Positions 1-5,099 of a DNA stretch of 5,099 nucleotides are shown here, in pieces. Where the stretch lies: contig DJKK01000091.1 in assembly GCA_002434595.1 (NCBI GenBank), positions 1 through 5,099 of the forward strand, in the 5' to 3' direction. The stretch is from Alphaproteobacteria bacterium UBA6544. GTDB lineage: Bacteria; Pseudomonadota; Alphaproteobacteria; UBA8366. The position numbers and the translations under genes are program-made. The first letter of the stretch is position 1, and each line of letters begins with the position of its first letter. The notes under the pieces were generated by a model. The model made no database searches and was not told where the DNA came from. It worked only from the letters and a program-made list of their open reading frames with translations.

Positions 1-83
1 AAAATTAAAAATTTAATACAAAAATCACTAAAATTATAAATAAAAATAATTTATATTATTATAATCGATAAAATTTAATAAAT
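1..83. other. Extremely A/T-rich edge segment without a gene
   Basis: Only 5 of the 83 bases are G or C (positions 19, 26, 28, 66 and 67), while the rest of the window is moderately GC-rich. The change is abrupt, near 84-90. It contains small A/T palindromes such as ATTAAA-AA-TTTAAT at 4-17, which are expected by chance in such sequence. No open frame or known element was recognised. It may be a genuine A/T-rich intergenic tract, the end of an unrelated element, or foreign sequence joined during assembly; the sequence alone cannot separate these. Confidence 0.7.
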
Positions 84-131
84 GAAATTCCCTCCTGGTC
101 TTCTCAATCAAAGATTTTGCATTGAAAAAAA

Positions 132-194
132 TGCGAGTTGGATTTTCCGTTCGCCGGGAGTGATGGAGAAATTCTTGGTGCCTTTGCACTCGCA
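132..194 (-). terminator. Weak candidate terminator after the dehydrogenase gene
   Basis: Reading the minus strand downstream of the stop at 229, TGCGAGT (194-188) can pair with ACTCGCA (138-132), and seven T residues (131-125) directly follow the second arm. The 7-bp stem and abutting T-run fit an intrinsic terminator, but the 49-base loop is far larger than usual and I see no strong inner hairpin. The rest of 84-228 holds nothing else I can support. Confidence 0.2.
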
Positions 195-228
195 AAATTG
201 GAAAGTGCCAACAAGACCGTTTTTCAGA

Positions 229-1314
229 TTAGGCTAGGTGATCCCCGACAGCATTACAGAATTCCGTCGTCGTCGCGCTGCCCCCTTGATCGGGCGTCAG
301 CCGATCTTCTACCGCATAAACAGCATCGATTGCCGCTTCCAAACGATCAGCCGTGTTCGCATAGCCCAGATGGCGCAACATCATCCCGGCGGTGCGGATG
401 GTGGCGGTCGGATTGATGATATTCTGTCCGGCAATATCGGGAGCGGTCCCATGGATCGGCTCGAAATACGCGTAGTCGTCGCCGTAACAGCCACTCGGGC
501 AGAGGCCGAGGCCTCCTATCAATCCGCCAGCGGCGTCCGAAAAAATATCACCATAGAGGCTCGGTAGGACCACGACATCCATCTCTTCCGGTTCCACAAT
601 GAGACGGCGCGCGAAATCATCAATCAACCAGTTTTCATACTCTATATCCGGATACTCTTCCGCCACGCGTGCGCTCACATCGCGGAACAGACCGTCCGGC
701 TCGGGGATGAGATTATGCTTTGTGCCGCAGGTGACTTTGCCCCGCTTTCCTGCCGCGCGGCGTTCGCGTGCCAACTCAAAGGCATAACGGACAATCCGCT
801 CCGCACCGCCTTCGGTGATAACCTTAAGCGCGTATTTTCCCCCACCGAACTCTTGGGCAATCTGCTGCAGAGAACGGCCCGCGCGCTTGCTCGCCAAACC
901 GAGAGAAAACAGCTCCTCCAGATCGCCACCAATTCCCAAAGCCAGGTCTTCCAGATTTTCGCGAAGGATTATCAGATCCACTTTTTCCGGATGCGCGAGC
1001 GGACTCTTACATCCCGGGACCCATCGCGCCGGGCGGACATTGGCATACGTCCCCTTGCCCCATCGAAGGTAACGTACGATCTCAGCCGACGACGTGCTGC
1101 CGGCGCCATAAAGCGTCGCGTCGGCAGCATCGATTGCGGCCCTTGTTTCGTCGGGAAACCCAGTACCGTGCGTTTCTTCGGCCGACCCGCCGGACGGCGG
1201 AAACTCGAAATCGATGTCGAGTTCCAAACTTCGCAACAAGTCAACCGTTGGATAGACAGCCTCCGGCGCCGCGTCGTCGCCGGGAATGACGACAACCTTC
1301 TTCCTGTTCGACAT
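229..1314 (-). CDS. Isocitrate/isopropylmalate dehydrogenase family protein (NAD-type beta-decarboxylating dehydrogenase)
   Basis: A complete 361-residue cytosolic enzyme of the family that oxidises 2-hydroxy-3-carboxy acids (3-isopropylmalate, isocitrate, homoisocitrate, D-malate, tartrate) and releases CO2. Motifs seen: a modified N-terminal PGDDAAPE (11-18, usually GDGIGPE); the substrate-arginine region LRWGKGTYANVRPAR (83-97); RENLED (118-123); the catalytic-lysine region TKHN (K199); metal-binding aspartates D232, D256 and D260 (GDIFSD); and the cofactor loop HGTAPDIAG (288-296). Aspartate 293, where NADP enzymes usually have lysine, favours NAD. Length is typical for the family. The start is supported by a G-rich Shine-Dalgarno site (GGGGGAG) a few bases before ATG. 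It is the second gene of an operon, 43 bases after the CmcJ-like gene. The exact substrate cannot be read from sequence; leucine biosynthesis is unlikely because no leu genes are nearby. Confidence 0.92.
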   Translation of the reverse strand: MSNRKKVVVIPGDDAAPEAVYPTVDLLRSLELDIDFEFPPSGGSAEETHGTGFPDETRAAIDAADATLYGAGSTSSAEIVRYLRWGKGTYANVRPARWVPGCKSPLAHPEKVDLIILRENLEDLALGIGGDLEELFSLGLASKRAGRSLQQIAQEFGGGKYALKVITEGGAERIVRYAFELARERRAAGKRGKVTCGTKHNLIPEPDGLFRDVSARVAEEYPDIEYENWLIDDFARRLIVEPEEMDVVVLPSLYGDIFSDAAGGLIGGLGLCPSGCYGDDYAYFEPIHGTAPDIAGQNIINPTATIRTAGMMLRHLGYANTADRLEAAIDAVYAVEDRLTPDQGGSATTTEFCNAVGDHLA

Positions 1315-1357
1315 CGTCTCCCCCCTCGAATACGTCTAAGCGGGCGTCAAATGGTCT

Positions 1358-2623
1358 CTAAAAGAACACGTAGGAGCGCGCCACCACATTCTTCCGGCAC
1401 GGGGCGTCGCGCGGAACCGTCGGGTCGACGCATGCGGTATGGAAGGACCAGCGCGAGACAGAACCGTCTGTGACGCTATCGTAGCATTTCAGCATCGAGA
1501 CTTCGTTCGTCTGCTGGCGCGGGAACCAATACCACTCGTGATCCTTGCGATAGGTAAATCGCGTGGTCTCGCCGACACGGTCATCGTATATGCGATAGTT
1601 GTTGATGTAGGCCTGATCGGCAAAAGACGGCCACGCGCAGAGCACGAATGGAAACTGTTCTACAGTCTCCATCGGCTTGGCAAGATTGATCGACATGAAG
1701 CGGCGCGACATCTTCTCGTCGGCCTCTGCGTCAGTGTATTCCTGGCGACGCCCAAAATTTCGGAGGTTCTGGGTCAACAACTCACGGCAGCGCACGCGCC
1801 CACTGTTGTCATTCAGATCGTTGTGCACAAGGTTTGCGTAGCGCGCATTGACGCCCGGATTCTTCGCATCCTGATCTTCCGTACGGTCGCCCGTATAGTC
1901 CTTGTCGAAGACGTCGTGATTGTAGACCAAGGCATCCGTCGCGCCCGGGAAGAAATCGAGCAAGAGCTTCTCGATTTCCGGATAGAAGACCCGCTCCACC
2001 TCTGCTGGGTCGTAGAGGTTCTTACAGACGGAATCTAGGTGCGCTAGCGATACCCCAAGCTTGTCCATGCATTCGGGATCGCTAGGTGAAATACCGGGAT
2101 GGTACTCCCCGATCCGCCGCGCATCTCGCATTACCTGCGGAAAATAAAGATTAAGTTGGCGATTGTCTTCCTCCGCCTTACGGAGACGTTCGGCTTCGTC
2201 AGCGCGTGCCGGATCATGCCAAATCGCATTGGACGGCACGACCGAATATGTCGGCCGCTCGCAAATTGTATACGGGAGTGGTAGCGCAAGCCCGCCTTCC
2301 GGCGCCTTAATACCCTGTTCATGGATATACAAGAGGCACTCATCGTAATTACGGAAGCCGACGCCCCATTTGGTTTCAATCGGACCGGTCGGCCCGCTCT
2401 CGATCAATTCGACGACCTTCGCCCGCTCCTGGTTATCGAGTTCGGCAAACGCAGCCTCCAACGCCGCACCCGTTCCGGCATCGCCGTCATTGTCAAAGGA
2501 GTAGTAAGAGAGGCCACCATTTGCGGCGACCGGCGCCGGCTGTCCAGTTGTAAGTTGAAGGCTTGGCACATAGGTCGATGACTTTACTTCCCCGTCCTTT
2601 CCAGAAACATTGAGATCGTTCAT
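1358..2623 (-). CDS. CmcJ/NvfI family oxidoreductase (putative Fe(II)/2-oxoglutarate-type)
   Basis: A complete 421-residue protein whose C-terminal half resembles the CmcJ/NvfI family (related to the cephamycin 7-alpha-methoxylation protein CmcJ and fungal NvfI, an iron/2-oxoglutarate enzyme). Matching landmarks, in order: YDPAEVERVFYPEIEKLL (204-221), VYNHDVF (233-239), the putative metal motif VHND (H267, D269), a SINLAKP segment (311-317), DHEWYWFPR (361-369), LKCYDS (378-383), FHTAC with the likely distal His395, and a final arginine-containing RKNVVARSYVFF (410-421). Residues 1-190 form a long N-terminal part with an acidic, low-complexity start; from memory, simple family members are shorter, near 270-300 residues. 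No signal peptide or membrane helix is seen. The start has a clear GGAG Shine-Dalgarno site (2631-2634) seven bases before ATG. First gene of the operon with the dehydrogenase and divergent from the transporter. The reaction and substrate are unknown. Confidence 0.85.
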   Translation of the reverse strand: MNDLNVSGKDGEVKSSTYVPSLQLTTGQPAPVAANGGLSYYSFDNDGDAGTGAALEAAFAELDNQERAKVVELIESGPTGPIETKWGVGFRNYDECLLYIHEQGIKAPEGGLALPLPYTICERPTYSVVPSNAIWHDPARADEAERLRKAEEDNRQLNLYFPQVMRDARRIGEYHPGISPSDPECMDKLGVSLAHLDSVCKNLYDPAEVERVFYPEIEKLLLDFFPGATDALVYNHDVFDKDYTGDRTEDQDAKNPGVNARYANLVHNDLNDNSGRVRCRELLTQNLRNFGRRQEYTDAEADEKMSRRFMSINLAKPMETVEQFPFVLCAWPSFADQAYINNYRIYDDRVGETTRFTYRKDHEWYWFPRQQTNEVSMLKCYDSVTDGSVSRWSFHTACVDPTVPRDAPCRKNVVARSYVFF

Positions 2624-2793
2624 TGCGATTCTCCATTAAAAACCTTTACATAGGGAACATATCACGAGATCCGCAAAGGGCGAGCATCTGAATATCTCAC
2701 GCAAAATCAAAATTTTCGCACTCGAACACGAGCCGAAGCCGACCCAAGCGACCCATTCCAGATCAACAAAACCCTCAAACCGCTTATGATTGC

Positions 2794-2807
2794 TTGATCG
2801 TGATCAG
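2794..2807. promoter_or_regulatory. FNR/FixK-type binding site candidate
   Basis: The sequence TTGATCGTGATCAG matches the FNR/Anr/FixK consensus TTGAT-N4-ATCAA at nine of ten fixed positions; only the last base differs. It includes the perfect inverted repeat TGATC-GT-GATCA (2795-2806). Its centre (2800.5) is about 45 bases before the transporter start codon, close to the usual class II activator position (near -41.5) if transcription starts just before or at the ATG. This would tie expression to oxygen or nitric oxide status through a CRP/FNR regulator. It is a single site found by eye, so it could be chance. Confidence 0.45.
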
Positions 2808-2811
2808 AGCC

Positions 2812-2845
2812 TTGCCGCTCCTTCGCAGTCAGCAATATTCCAAGA
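2812..2845 (+). promoter_or_regulatory. Candidate sigma-70 promoter of the transporter gene
   Basis: A TTGCCG box (2812-2817, four of six matches to TTGACA) lies 16 bases before AATATT (2834-2839, four of six matches to TATAAT). A start site about seven bases beyond the -10 box would fall at or next to the ATG at 2846, implying a leaderless or almost leaderless mRNA. That agrees with the absence of a Shine-Dalgarno site there. Both boxes are weak, as expected for an activator-dependent promoter. Confidence 0.35.
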
Positions 2846-4135
2846 ATGGCACACACATCGACCTGCACGGATCCGCCGGATTGGCAAAGTTTTGCAAGTC
2901 AGGCCTACAGCATTTACGCAGTGCTATGTGCGGGATTTCTCGCCAGCCAGTTCTACCGCGTCTCGAACGCAGTGATCGCGCCGGAATTAATGCGCGAACT
3001 GACCATCCAGCCAGAAGATATGGGTTTTGTGACCGGCGTATTCTTCTTGGTATTCGCCGCGGCACAGCTTCCCGTCGGCGTGGTGCTGGACCGTTACGGC
3101 CTGCGCCGGGCAATGTCCGCGTTATTCCTGATCGCGGTTGCTGGTTCCGCGGTGTTTGCCATCGCGGACGATGTGGTGGAGCTCGCGATCGGCCGCGGCC
3201 TCATGGGCCTCGGCTGTGCTGCCGGCCTCATGGGGTCTCTCGTCGCTGTCTCGCGCTGGTTCCCGCCGGAAAGGTTCGCACAGCTGAGTTCGCTCCTCTA
3301 TACGCTAGGAGGCTCAGGTTTTCTTCTAGCAACGACACCACTGGCCTGGATTACCGAAGAGACCGGTTGGCGCAGTGCCTTCTGGATGATGGCGGGCGTC
3401 ACGGCGGCCTTGGCATTACTACTGTTTGCCGTCGTTAGGGACAGACCTTCTTCGGACCACGGCAAAGCCGATGCACGACACGAGACACTTGGCGAAGTTC
3501 TCTGCGGCATGCGAAGCGTTTTCGGAAACCGACAGCTTTGGCTCATCTGCGCCATACAATTCGTGAACTACGGCACTGTCCTCTCCATCGTAGGATTGTG
3601 GGGCGGCCCCTACCTGAACGACGTCCATAACCTCGATGGGGTGACACGTGGAAACGTCCTGCTCAGCTTGAATATCGCTATGTTAGTCGGGGTAATTGGC
3701 TTTAGCTTCATCGAGCGTTGGCTGAACACCCGAAAGTGGACTATTTTCGGCGGCGGATGCATTTCCGCACTCATCCTGTTCGCACTTGCGGCATTTCCGC
3801 AGCCGGCCCTGTGGACTACCATGGCACTTCTTATCCTCTTCGCGCTCGCGAGCGCCTACATCATGCTGATCCACGCACACGCCCGCGCCATCCTGCCGGA
3901 CAACATCGTCGGCCGCGGCCTGACCTTACAGAACCTCGCTGTTTTCCTCGGCGTTTTCGTCATCCAATGGGCAACAGGATTTATCGTGGGCAGTTTCGGC
4001 AGCGTCGAAGGAGCGGCCCCAACCGCGGCCTATCAGTCTGTCTTCATCTTCCTCGCCGGGATCACGGTTCTCGCACTGGCAGTCTATGTCTGGATTGGCG
4101 ATGTGCCTACCCGCGAAGAGCCGAACACCGGTTAA
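2846..4135 (+). CDS. MFS transporter, 12 membrane segments
   Basis: A complete 429-residue inner-membrane carrier of the major facilitator superfamily. Hydrophobic segments lie at roughly 20-40, 57-79, 90-107, 112-135, 148-170, 175-197, 229-255, 268-290, 298-316, 320-343, 358-384 and 396-417, with the usual polar central loop at 198-228. The loop after helix 2 carries motif A, GVVLDRYGLRR (78-88), with the key D82, R83 and R87/R88. The ATG at 2846 is the first possible start after an in-frame stop at 2801-2803, and no ATG, GTG or TTG lies between. The preceding bases (ATATTCCAAGA) contain no Shine-Dalgarno site. It is transcribed away from the oxidoreductase/dehydrogenase operon, so it may carry that pathway's substrate or product; nothing in the protein tells the substrate or direction. 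Its end lies 15 bases from the end of the convergent remnant gene, with no terminator hairpin seen between. Confidence 0.93.
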   Translation: MAHTSTCTDPPDWQSFASQAYSIYAVLCAGFLASQFYRVSNAVIAPELMRELTIQPEDMGFVTGVFFLVFAAAQLPVGVVLDRYGLRRAMSALFLIAVAGSAVFAIADDVVELAIGRGLMGLGCAAGLMGSLVAVSRWFPPERFAQLSSLLYTLGGSGFLLATTPLAWITEETGWRSAFWMMAGVTAALALLLFAVVRDRPSSDHGKADARHETLGEVLCGMRSVFGNRQLWLICAIQFVNYGTVLSIVGLWGGPYLNDVHNLDGVTRGNVLLSLNIAMLVGVIGFSFIERWLNTRKWTIFGGGCISALILFALAAFPQPALWTTMALLILFALASAYIMLIHAHARAILPDNIVGRGLTLQNLAVFLGVFVIQWATGFIVGSFGSVEGAAPTAAYQSVFIFLAGITVLALAVYVWIGDVPTREEPNTG

Positions 4136-4150
4136 ATCTCGGACAATAAT

Positions 4151-4482
4151 TCACGTTTTCTTACCGACCGCCGCATAAATTTCCTCTATGATAGCAACCG
4201 CCCGACGCCCGCCCCTTCGCACGCATTGATCATCTCATCGATCCGTTCGGCGGTCACTTCAAGCCGCTTTTCACAGATAATATGTTTTCCTGCGGCAGAG
4301 GCGGCCTTCACGGGCTCAAGGTGCGCGCCACTCGGTGTACAAATCGTAACCGCTTTCAAGCCAGGGTGGTACAAGAGCGCGTCCAGATCGCTATAATCGA
4401 CACATCCGTGCGGTTCGGCAAAATCAGCAGCGACGTCAGAGCGACGGGAAAATACCGCCTCGAGGCCGGCACCCTCGATGGC
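4151..4482 (-). pseudogene. Gfo/Idh/MocA family oxidoreductase remnant (N-terminus and middle missing)
   Basis: Readable from about 4482 as 98 codons to a stop at 4186. It shows the second half of the Rossmann domain: EAVFSRRSD (sugar-nucleotide-type beta strand 2), VTICTPSGAHLEP (45-57 of this stretch), GKHIICEKRLEVT (65-77) and the following helix IDEMINACEGAGV. The N-terminal GxGxxG strand is missing; the frame instead enters shifted dioxygenase sequence. After GAGV near 4205 homology leaves this frame. RRAVAIIEEIYAAVGKKT (4207-4154, stop at 4151-4153) looks like a family C-terminus in another frame, so the roughly 200-residue substrate domain is gone. Family members are usually 330-390 residues. 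The conserved EKP is EKR here. The family oxidises sugars, inositols and related alcohols with NAD(P). It is almost certainly non-functional as written. An ATG at 4572 opens the frame but lies in the wrong frame of the dioxygenase gene, so I do not use it. Confidence 0.8.
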
Positions 4483-4918
4483 TGCCGGGCACAAAATGCA
4501 TACAGCCGCTTTCCAGCGTTGCGGGAGAAAGGGCGATCCAAGCCGAGACATGTTCGTAGGGACGGGCTTCAAAATAGGTCACATCCTGATGCCATCCAGT
4601 GATGGCCTCGGTCCGAGGCTCCTTGATGAAAAAAGTCGTCACGTAAATCAGGATGTCAGGCCCAATGAGCGATTCGATCACGTCGAGCACACGGGGAAGC
4701 GTCGCCAGTTCATCAGCCCATGGCAGAAGTGTGTGCAGACGATAACGGTATTTCCCGTCCACTTTATCGGACGTAATCAGTCCACCGACCTGTCGCTCGA
4801 ATTCTTCAAGCATCGCGCGATAGCCGGCAGCCTCATCGGGACCTAGGCCGCGAAACGGTGACAGATATCCAAGGCGTTTATAGGATGCCGCCTCTTTCGA
4901 TGTCAGGCCCTGCGCCAT
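4436..4918 (-). pseudogene. Phytanoyl-CoA dioxygenase family protein, C-terminally truncated
   Basis: Open frame of 160 codons; the first 148 residues match the N-terminal half of phytanoyl-CoA dioxygenase (PhyH)-like Fe(II)/2-oxoglutarate oxygenases, usually 270-300 residues. Seen: an N-terminal LTSKEAASYKRLGYL helix/strand, VIESLIGPDILIY (80-92), FFIKEPR (96-102), the first metal motif WHQD (H110, D112), SAWIALSPATLESG (125-138) and CMHFVPGSHR (139-148). After R148 the next 12 codons are unrelated and end in a stop; they are Gfo/Idh/MocA sequence read out of frame. The distal iron-binding histidine and the 2-oxoglutarate arginine, both in the lost C-terminal half, are absent, so catalysis is not expected. 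The start is well supported: AGGA at 4927-4930 lies eight bases before ATG, and the upstream gene ends four bases earlier, so the two were probably co-transcribed. Confidence 0.85.
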
Positions 4919-4922
4919 GGCA

Positions 4923-5099
4923 CTATTCCTGCCGCAATTCTCCCGCGCGTTTCACTGCGGCGATGATCTCAGGATACGCCGCGCAGCGGCAGAGATTCCC
5001 GGAGAGATAGTGCCGCACATCGTCGTCGCTGGGCTCGGGGTTTTCGTCGAGTAGTTTCTTTGCCATCAACAGCATTCCCGGCGTGCAGTAGCCGCACTG
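4923..5099 (-). CDS. (2Fe-2S)-binding protein, CoxS/xanthine dehydrogenase small-subunit type (C-terminal part)
   Basis: The last 58 codons of a gene that continues past the right edge of the window; the stop is TAG at 4923-4925. It opens with QCGYCTPGM and later has GNLCRCAAY. The four cysteines (2, 5, 37 and 39 of the fragment) have the spacing C-x2-C-x31-C-x-C, the signature of the second, helical-domain [2Fe-2S] cluster of molybdenum hydroxylase small subunits (CO dehydrogenase CoxS, xanthine dehydrogenase, isoquinoline oxidoreductase). Such subunits pass electrons from a molybdopterin large subunit. The usual CRCTGY reads CRCAAY here, a mild difference that leaves the ligands intact. The plant-type ferredoxin N-domain and any large or FAD subunit would lie outside the window. 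It ends four bases before the truncated dioxygenase gene, suggesting one operon. Confidence 0.93.
   Translation of the reverse strand, partial: QCGYCTPGMLLMAKKLLDENPEPSDDDVRHYLSGNLCRCAAYPEIIAAVKRAGELRQE

Larger units (their letters stand above)
2624..2845. other. Divergent intergenic region between oxidoreductase operon and transporter
   Basis: This 222-base region must hold the promoters of both the leftward operon and the rightward transporter. The rightward signals near its right end are listed separately. On the leftward side I found only poor promoter matches (for example a TATGTA-like box shortly upstream of the oxidoreductase), not good enough to call. No small gene or stable RNA is evident. 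Confidence 0.6.

Noticed and set aside
715..1473. Long plus-strand open frame (252 codons) antisense to the dehydrogenase
   Set aside because: It is arginine/proline-rich, has no recognisable domain, and lies opposite a gene with complete family motifs and a good Shine-Dalgarno site; it also runs across the gene boundary at 1314-1358.
1439..2038. Plus-strand open frame (199 codons) antisense to the CmcJ-like gene
   Set aside because: It shows valine/isoleucine-rich shadow composition typical of antisense frames, with no motif; the opposite strand has clear family landmarks throughout.
2703..2716. A/T inverted repeat AAAAT-N4-ATTTT in the divergent intergenic region
   Set aside because: Five-base A/T arms are expected by chance, and it is not placed next to a convincing promoter box.
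2794..3438. Plus-strand open frame (214 codons) overlapping the MFS gene start
   Set aside because: Arginine-rich out-of-frame translation of the transporter; the MFS frame shows motif A and twelve hydrophobic segments.
4136..4150. Possible shared terminator between the convergent transporter and remnant genes
   Set aside because: The 15 bases and their flanks show no stable hairpin followed by a T-run on either strand.
4186..4572. Reading the Gfo/Idh/MocA remnant as a real 128-residue protein from ATG 4572
   Set aside because: The first 30 residues are dioxygenase coding sequence read in the wrong frame, and the product would lack the dinucleotide-binding start and the whole substrate domain.
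4478..4846. Plus-strand open frame (122 codons) antisense to the dioxygenase-like gene
   Set aside because: No domain or ribosome binding site; the minus-strand frame has the PhyH-family HxD and PGSHR motifs.

Overview
The window looks like bacterial chromosomal DNA, most likely from a proteobacterium and plausibly an alphaproteobacterium. The evidence is moderately high GC by eye, good Shine-Dalgarno sites, an FNR/FixK-like box, and families common in that group (phytanoyl-CoA dioxygenase-like, Gfo/Idh/MocA, CoxS-type iron-sulfur subunit). The assignment is an inference; there is no rRNA or other phylogenetic marker. Lost pieces of two genes suggest genome erosion, or else assembly errors.

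Layout: positions 1-83 are almost pure A/T (5 G/C in 83 bases) and unlike everything to the right. Positions 84-228 hold no gene I can support. A two-gene minus-strand operon follows, read from right to left: a CmcJ/NvfI-family oxidoreductase (1358-2623), then, 43 bases further on, an NAD-type isocitrate/isopropylmalate-family beta-decarboxylating dehydrogenase (229-1314). A 222-base divergent intergenic region separates it from a plus-strand 12-helix MFS transporter (2846-4135). This region carries a near-perfect FNR/FixK-type inverted repeat, and the transporter start has no Shine-Dalgarno site.

On the right, a second minus-strand unit converges on the transporter. It begins off the window edge with the C-terminus of a [2Fe-2S] protein of the xanthine dehydrogenase/CO dehydrogenase small-subunit type (4923-5099). 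Four bases later comes the N-terminal half of a phytanoyl-CoA dioxygenase-like gene (from 4918). This breaks off right after the PGSHR motif and runs out of frame into a Gfo/Idh/MocA oxidoreductase that has lost its N-terminus. That gene has a second junction near 4200-4215, where its middle is missing and only the last 18 residues remain, in another frame. The two genes are therefore remnants.

How the genes may work together: the intact part is a possible small-molecule module. A putative iron oxygenase could install or modify a hydroxyl group, a decarboxylating dehydrogenase could oxidise a 2-hydroxy-3-carboxy acid, and an MFS carrier could move substrate or product. The family assignments are firm; the pathway is a hypothesis. 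No tRNA, rRNA, CRISPR array, insertion sequence or origin was seen.
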